A stretch of DNA of 64,000 nucleotides from an uncultured Acetatifactor sp. (GTDB lineage Bacteria; Bacillota; Clostridia; Lachnospirales; Lachnospiraceae): NCBI GenBank assembly GCA_910584375.1, contig CAJUAH010000016.1, positions 23,916-87,915 of the forward strand, written 5' to 3'. The notes beneath the pieces were generated by a model. It saw only the letters and a program-made list of their open reading frames with translations, was not told the DNA's origin and made no database searches. A program made the position numbers and the translations under genes. Every line of letters begins with the position of its first letter. Position 1 is the stretch's first letter. Shown in pieces: positions 61,260-64,000 of the stretch.

Positions 61260-61643
61260 ATGTTACAGCAATTATCCGACGCCGAACTTGAAATTATGAA
61301 AATCGTATGGGGAAACCCGGAGAAGGTGACGCTGTTCCCCTATATCATGGACGGGCTGGCGGCCAGGGGCAAGCCGTGTCATAAGAATACCTTGATTGTA
61401 CTGCTGTCGCGGCTGATGAACAAGGGCTTTTTGAGCGCCAGGAAAATCGGACGCCGCAATGAATATACCACGCTTGTTTCGGAGACGGAATACCAGACAG
61501 CGCAGACGAAAAATTTCCTGGATAAGATTTATGAGGGAAGCGCAAAGGGGCTGGTTTCCAATCTGATTATGGGCGACCTCCTGGCAGCCGAGGAATATGA
61601 GGAAATGAAACGGCTGCTGGAGAAAGGAAAAGGGCAGCAATGA
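61260..61643 (+). CDS. BlaI/MecI/CopY-family repressor
   Basis: 127 residues. Opens LSDAELEIMKIVWGNPEKVT with a winged helix (NTLIVLLSRLMNKGFLSARK), then a dimerisation and cleavage region as in BlaI. It represses its own operon until proteolysed by the membrane sensor encoded next, with which it overlaps by the ATGA junction. Whether a beta-lactam, another antibiotic or another envelope signal is sensed is open: no beta-lactamase gene is in view. Confidence 0.9.
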   Translation: MLQQLSDAELEIMKIVWGNPEKVTLFPYIMDGLAARGKPCHKNTLIVLLSRLMNKGFLSARKIGRRNEYTTLVSETEYQTAQTKNFLDKIYEGSAKGLVSNLIMGDLLAAEEYEEMKRLLEKGKGQQ

Positions 61644-64000
61644 ACGCGTTTTTGAAAATTTTCCTATCCATGTCTTTTTCCGGCATCTTGCTTATTCTGG
61701 CTCTGCTTTTGGGAAAACGTTTTTTGAAAAACAAAATCAGCCGGCAATGGCAGTATTACATTTGGCTGGTTGTTGTTATGCGGCTGCTGCTCCCGTTCGG
61801 GCCGGAAGTAAGCCTGATGGGAAAGGCATATCAGGCTGTCGATCAGGCAATATCCCAGGCTGCTCCTTTTCCGCCACAGCAACAGTCCCCACAAAACGCT
61901 CCGGGAGGCAATTTTGCTCCCACTGTTGGGGCGGAGCAGCACAATGAAACGGTGAATAGTCCGGCGGATGATGTAACAACCGCCCACGCGCTTCAAGATA
62001 TTGGAGTGTTGTTAATCAATCATATCTGGCTGGTGTGGCTGGTGGCCGCGCTGGGGCTGCTGATACGGAAAATAACAATCTATCAGGGCTTTGCACAGTA
62101 TATCAAGGCTGGATTAACCCTGGTTTCTGACATTGAGCGGTTAGACCAGCTTTCTATTGTCGCGGAGCAGTCAGGCATTAAAAAGCCGATTGAGTTATGT
62201 GTCAATCCGTTGGTTTCCTCCCCGCTGCTGATTGGATTTTTCCATCCATGTATCGTACTGCCCAGCGCGGATATTCCCGAAAAGGATTTTCGTTATATCA
62301 TTCTGCATGAACTGATGCACTACAAACGGCGGGATATGTTCTATAAATGGCTGGTTCAAATAACCGTCTGCCTGCATTGGTTTAATCCGCTGGTTCATCT
62401 CATGAGCCGGGAAATTACCAAGGCTTGTGAGTTCTCCTGTGATGAAGCCGTCCTCGCTAAAATGGGGAGCGGCAGCGCCCAGGATTATGGAAAAACCTTG
62501 CTTGACGCTATGGCGGCAGTGGGAAAATACAAGGAAAATCTTGGGGCTGTCACTTTAAGCGAAGATAAACAGCTTTTGAAAGAAAGGTTAGGTGCAATTA
62601 TGAAGTTTAAGAAGCAATCGAGATCAGGTAAGATAATGACTGCCGTGCTGACACTGTGTGTAGTTTTGGGAGCGGCCTTTGTTGGTGTCTATTCGCTAGG
62701 GCCAGTCACAGCGAATGCCCATGCAGCGCCTCTCCCTGGTACGCCATTGGACACCACCGGCAGGCCCTCGCTGTCGCTGAATGTCAGCAGCGCCGCTGTA
62801 AATGTGCTAGCGGCGGCGGACAATCAGATTTCGGCTGAATACAACAGCGATGTTTATACGGTAAACATCAGCCAGCAGAACCGCGACTGGAAGGTTTCAA
62901 TCTCCTGCAAAACCAGTACGAACACAAATGATGAAACAATCAAGCTCTATCTTCCCAACGTGGATTACAGTGATGTGAAATTGAAAGCCGATAACGGGTA
63001 TCTGACCTGCGGCCTGATCCGATCCGGCAATATCGTGGGCAATTTCAATATGGCTTCCGTCTTTTTAATCTTGCCGGAGGGATTTTCCGGCTCGGTAAAC
63101 GCCATTGCCGACAGTGGATATTTCCAGTTGGTTTCCCAAGATGGTTTCAAAAATACCACCACCACCATTACCGACAACGGCGATTGGGGCGAGATTTACA
63201 AGCCGAAGAATTTCAAGGAAAACGGGAATACTTCCACATTTACAGACGGCACAGGGGCAAATACAATTCGGGTTACGCGAAAAGGCTCCGGTGTTATGGG
63301 GATTTATACTTCACAAAGTTTTACCGCTTCTAATGAGTTCCCGGATGATTGGAAGGAACTGTGGCAAGACGAATGGCAGGGCAAGCCCTGGGAAGATGAC
63401 TGGTGGCAAAATACCTGGCGGGAAGATGATGCCTCCAATGCTCCCGCCGCGACTGACGAGCAGTCTGAAAAAACGAATACAGCTTCCGCGGACATAGAGC
63501 GGTACTATGAGGCCGGCAGTTTGCCTCTGTTTGAAATCACTTTCCCCCGGCTGGATGAAAAAACGCAAAAGAAATGGCTTGAAAAGTTCTATGCGGATGG
63601 GGACTTTACGTTTTTCTCTGTCGCTGCGCGTCGGCTTGACACAAATTCCGCTCTGTTTACCGGCTTCGCCGAAAAAGCGTATGTTGATGGAAAAATGGCG
63701 TTTTTTTCCACCCTGATAGACTGCATGGACGAAACGGAACTGGAACTTTGGCTGGATCGGGCACTGGAGGATGGAAACTGGGCGTTCCAATCCATGCTCT
63801 ATAATAAGCTGAACCGGAACGATGAATTTGACGAGCTGAAAGAAAAGCAGGAGAAAGACTGGGCCGAAGCGCAGGCGGCGGAATATGAGAAGGCAGGCGT
63901 CACGATGGTCGATGAAAAGACCTATTATTATCAAGGACATCTGGTCAATATCTTTCTGGACATCCGGAAGGAAGGCTCCTTCTATACTCTGAATATGGAC
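61640..64000 (+). CDS. BlaR1-like M56 metallopeptidase sensor, incomplete at window end
   Basis: 787 codons are present and the frame is open at the edge. The N-terminal half is a BlaR1/MecR1-type M56 protease: membrane helices around residues 5-25 and 35-55, the zinc site HELMHYKRRD (223-232), the downstream EITKACEFSCDEAVL block, and a further helix near residue 340. Instead of a penicillin-binding sensor, the outside part is a beta-rich segment resembling DUF4097 (IKLYLPNVDYSDVKLKADNG) and then repeated units of the type FYADGDFTFFSVAARRLD. The ligand is therefore probably not a beta-lactam recognised in the BlaR1 way. Confidence 0.85.
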   Translation, partial: MNAFLKIFLSMSFSGILLILALLLGKRFLKNKISRQWQYYIWLVVVMRLLLPFGPEVSLMGKAYQAVDQAISQAAPFPPQQQSPQNAPGGNFAPTVGAEQHNETVNSPADDVTTAHALQDIGVLLINHIWLVWLVAALGLLIRKITIYQGFAQYIKAGLTLVSDIERLDQLSIVAEQSGIKKPIELCVNPLVSSPLLIGFFHPCIVLPSADIPEKDFRYIILHELMHYKRRDMFYKWLVQITVCLHWFNPLVHLMSREITKACEFSCDEAVLAKMGSGSAQDYGKTLLDAMAAVGKYKENLGAVTLSEDKQLLKERLGAIMKFKKQSRSGKIMTAVLTLCVVLGAAFVGVYSLGPVTANAHAAPLPGTPLDTTGRPSLSLNVSSAAVNVLAAADNQISAEYNSDVYTVNISQQNRDWKVSISCKTSTNTNDETIKLYLPNVDYSDVKLKADNGYLTCGLIRSGNIVGNFNMASVFLILPEGFSGSVNAIADSGYFQLVSQDGFKNTTTTITDNGDWGEIYKPKNFKENGNTSTFTDGTGANTIRVTRKGSGVMGIYTSQSFTASNEFPDDWKELWQDEWQGKPWEDDWWQNTWREDDASNAPAATDEQSEKTNTASADIERYYEAGSLPLFEITFPRLDEKTQKKWLEKFYADGDFTFFSVAARRLDTNSALFTGFAEKAYVDGKMAFFSTLIDCMDETELELWLDRALEDGNWAFQSMLYNKLNRNDEFDELKEKQEKDWAEAQAAEYEKAGVTMVDEKTYYYQGHLVNIFLDIRKEGSFYTLNMD

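Overview
The window looks like a chromosomal piece of an anaerobic Firmicute, most likely a Lachnospiraceae-type Clostridium relative. Pointers are strong AGGAGG ribosome binding sites, consensus TTGACA-17-TATAAT promoters, a CIRCE/HrcA-controlled groESL operon, GH94 cellobiose phosphorylase with a CUT1 importer, HAAS/DUF1700 and YqeK-type proteins, and no encoded tRNA CCA ends. Host genes are GC-rich; one stretch (about 57.54-61.25 kb) is sharply AT-rich and looks imported. The assignment is inferred from gene content only.

Layout. 0-10 kb: truncated M18 aminopeptidase, polyprenyl synthase, DJ-1 protein, a CYTH/nucleoside phosphorylase pair, the glgP-malQ glycogen operon behind a LacI-type operator, two palindromic elements, and a Ca2+/Na+ antiporter whose leader holds a yybP-ykoY-like Mn2+ riboswitch ending in a terminator. 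10.2-13.3 kb: an unusual five-gene cassette (frameshifted HTH regulator, small protein, two DUF2589-like proteins, a 339-residue protein with a PD-(D/E)xK-like core) abutting tRNA-Leu. 13.4-20.8 kb: six tRNAs, a MATE pump, nucleoside phosphorylase, YqeK, an APH-type kinase, an LRR-like protein. 20.9-26.5 kb: a leftward run with a THUMP methyltransferase, an amidase-like protein that has lost its zinc site, RdgB, a YfcE phosphodiesterase and a hypothetical; then an N/Q-rich 54-residue peptide gene and a DUF1700 protein.

26.7-34.2 kb is a cellobiose/cellodextrin locus: two CUT1 permeases, a lipoprotein binding protein, a LacI regulator and divergent cellobiose phosphorylase, with three copies of one 11-bp operator word. 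34.2-36.1 kb is a self-regulated marR-MATE pair. 36.2-57.2 kb is mostly housekeeping: SpoU methyltransferase, YqeY, lethal-factor-like metallopeptidase, MetY, SGNH hydrolase, ABC-class ATPase, phosphatase, Rpn nuclease, LysM protein, groESL, a DUF1905-C39 fusion, AraC, MgtE, YigZ and a class A PBP.

57.5-60.8 kb is the AT-rich island. It holds a decayed RiPP locus: a PqqD-like recognition protein, a radical-SAM/SPASM maturase with its catalytic core deleted, an unannotated 32-residue Cys-rich candidate precursor and an ABC exporter, followed by a broken relB antitoxin. 61.2-64.0 kb carries a BlaI/BlaR1-type pair with tandem operators; the sensor protease has an unusual extracellular tail and runs off the window.

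The best candidates for something undescribed are the DUF2589 cassette (10.2-13.3 kb) and the Cys-rich RiPP precursor locus (59.2-60.3 kb).
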